NCBI GenBank assembly: GCA_020845995.1
Contig: JADLES010000218.1
Span: 1-32,089 of the forward strand
Length of the DNA: 32,089 nucleotides
Reading direction: 5' to 3'
DNA from: Burkholderiales bacterium
Lineage (GTDB): Bacteria > Pseudomonadota > Gammaproteobacteria > Burkholderiales > SG8-39
Shown here: one piece after another, positions 30,783 through 32,089 of the stretch
Layout of the letters: each line of letters opens with the position of its first letter
How positions within the stretch are numbered: position 1 is the first letter of the stretch
The notes under the pieces: model-generated
The model's input: only the letters and a program-made list of their open reading frames with translations
Database searches by the model: none
Told to the model about the DNA's origin: nothing
Translations under genes and position numbers: made by a program

Positions 30783-32089
30783 ATGGTAACAACAACCGGC
30801 AGGCCGATTTACACGCGCGCGCAGCTCGCGCGCCTCATTGCGCCGAAATCCATCGCCGTCGTAGGCGCTTCGCCGCGCGCGGGCTCGTTCGGACTGCGCA
30901 CGCTGGAGAACCTGGTCCATTTCCGCGGTCCGATCTGGCCGGTGAACGCGAAATACGGGACGATCGGCGAGCGCGCCTGCTACCCGTCGCTCGCGGCGCT
31001 GCCGGGCAAGCCCGACCTGGTCGCACTGGTGGTGCCGCGCGAAGGCGTGGAGGCGGCGCTGGGCGAAGCGGCCGCCGCCGGCGCGGGCGGAGTGGTCGTG
31101 TACGCCTCGGGCTACGGCGAGATGGCGCGCGAGGAGGGCGCGGCCGAGCAGCGGCGCCTCGCGGCCATCGCGCAGGCGGCGCGCATGCCGATGCTCGGCC
31201 CGAACTGCATGGGGTTCGTGAACCACGAGCTCGGCGCCGGCGTGAGCTTCATCCCGGAATACGCGACGATGCCGCGCGTCGTCGGGCCGATCGCCTTCGT
31301 CAGCCAGTCCGGGGCGCTCGGCTACTGCCTCGCGCAGGCGGCCGAGCGCGGCATGGGCTTTCGCTACTTCTTCTCCGTGGGGAACTCCTGCGACGTCGAC
31401 ATCGCCGACCTGATCGCCGCGATGACGGAGGACCCGGGCGTGCGCGCGATCGCCTGCCTGTTCGAGGGAACGCCCGCGCCACGGCGGCTGCTGGAAGCGG
31501 GTGAGCGCGCGCGCGCGGCCGGCAAGCCGGTGATCGTCTACAAGCTCGGCGAGAGCGAGGACGGCGCGGCGGCCGCGCGCTCGCACACCGGTTCGATGAC
31601 CGGCTCGGCGGCGGCGTTTCGCGCGCTGTTCGATCGGGCGGGATTCGTCGCCGTCGACAACTACGAAGCGCTGGTGGAGACGGTCAAGTTCTTCGGCGCG
31701 GCCGGCAAGCCGCTCGCGCGGGGCGTGGCGGTGGTCACCGGCTCCGGCGGCGCGGGCATCATCGCCGCCGACATGGCGGCGCGCCATGGCGTGCCGATGC
31801 CTCAGCCCGGCGAGCGGACGACGGCCGTGCTGCGCAGCCTGGTTCCCGAGTTCGGCGCGGCGCGCAATCCCTGCGACCCGACCGGGCAGGTGCTCAGCGT
31901 CCCGGAGTCCTACAACAGGTGCTGTCAGGCGCTGCTGGAAGATCCGCAGTACGGCGTGCTGCTGTGCGCGATGAGCGTGTCCTTGCGCGAGACGGGCAGC
32001 AGGCGGGCGACCGATATCGCGCATCTGGCGCGCTCGCAGCCCAAGCCGATCGCCGTGGCCTGGGTCTCGGAATGGCTGCAGGGCCCGGG
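30783..32089 (+). CDS. NDP-forming acyl-CoA synthetase, N-terminal part
   Basis: The frame from ATG 30783 is open to the window edge (435 complete codons), so the gene is partial. It matches the alpha part of ADP-forming acetate/acyl-CoA ligases: CoA-binding Rossmann domain with IAPKSIAVVGAS (about 19-30), GPNCMG (139-144), VSQSGALG (173-180), VGNSCDVDIADLI, and the phosphohistidine loop ARSHTGSMTGS with His268. These enzymes make acyl-CoA from acid, ATP and CoA through a phosphohistidine, and often continue into an ATP-grasp domain, which would lie beyond the window. Its location opposite the SDR-thioesterase pair suggests it activates a carboxylic acid for the same route. No ribosome-binding site of good spacing is present. 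Confidence 0.93.
   Translation, partial: MVTTTGRPIYTRAQLARLIAPKSIAVVGASPRAGSFGLRTLENLVHFRGPIWPVNAKYGTIGERACYPSLAALPGKPDLVALVVPREGVEAALGEAAAAGAGGVVVYASGYGEMAREEGAAEQRRLAAIAQAARMPMLGPNCMGFVNHELGAGVSFIPEYATMPRVVGPIAFVSQSGALGYCLAQAAERGMGFRYFFSVGNSCDVDIADLIAAMTEDPGVRAIACLFEGTPAPRRLLEAGERARAAGKPVIVYKLGESEDGAAAARSHTGSMTGSAAAFRALFDRAGFVAVDNYEALVETVKFFGAAGKPLARGVAVVTGSGGAGIIAADMAARHGVPMPQPGERTTAVLRSLVPEFGAARNPCDPTGQVLSVPESYNRCCQALLEDPQYGVLLCAMSVSLRETGSRRATDIAHLARSQPKPIAVAWVSEWLQGP

Noticed and set aside
30756..32024. Minus-strand extension of the SDR frame over the acyl-CoA synthetase
   Set aside because: Classical SDR homology begins at ATG 30755 with a ribosome-binding site, and the plus strand encodes a clear NDP-forming synthetase there.

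Overview
The window looks like a piece of a GC-rich betaproteobacterial chromosome. The ribosomal protein and RNA polymerase sequences support this: the RpoB C-terminus ends IDIDLERY, RpoB carries the beta-type flap insertion, and L10, L7/L12 and RpoC have the expected form. Most coding sequence has strongly G/C third codon positions. I cannot name a genus. No rRNA, tRNA, CRISPR array, insertion sequence or phage gene was seen.

Layout. (1) 7-10366, plus strand: rplA, rplJ, rplL, rpoB and rpoC, with an L10-type leader before rplJ and a GC-rich hairpin between rplL and rpoB. RpoB has an extra segment of about 70 residues between the lobe and the rifampicin region. (2) 10367-16651, mixed strands: an ABC-F ATPase and a secreted GlcG-like protein (minus), then a GNAT acetyltransferase, a mandelate-racemase homologue with one altered catalytic lysine and a periplasmic copper chaperone (plus), a short-chain dehydrogenase (SDR, minus) and a histidine-phosphatase-fold protein (plus). 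(3) 16656-22409, minus strand: six tightly packed genes in transcription order iclR-type regulator, DUF808 membrane protein, alpha-methylacyl-CoA racemase, family III CoA-transferase, DUF47 PhoU-like protein and Pit phosphate permease. (4) 22517-29577, plus strand: an SDR divergent from the regulator, then two acyl-CoA dehydrogenase subunits, an NADPH-dependent enone reductase, a glutathione transferase, an SDR, a 25-bp perfect inverted repeat and an MFS transporter. (5) 29566-32089: a hotdog thioesterase and an SDR (minus), and divergently the first 435 codons of an NDP-forming acyl-CoA synthetase that runs off the window.

Working together: regions 3 to 5 contain most of the activities of a CoA-dependent carboxylic-acid degradation route. 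These are uptake (MFS), activation (synthetase or CoA-transferase), C2 epimerisation (racemase), dehydrogenation by a predicted heteromeric dehydrogenase, redox steps (SDRs, enone reductase), thioester release and an IclR-type regulator. The substrate cannot be read from the sequence, and the pathway is an inference from gene content.

Most notable: natural Arg at the position of catalytic Lys166 in a close mandelate-racemase homologue; the RpoB insertion; very short symmetric divergent promoters that seem to give leaderless GTG mRNAs; and a palindromic repeat that supplies the stop codon of one gene and abuts the start of the next.
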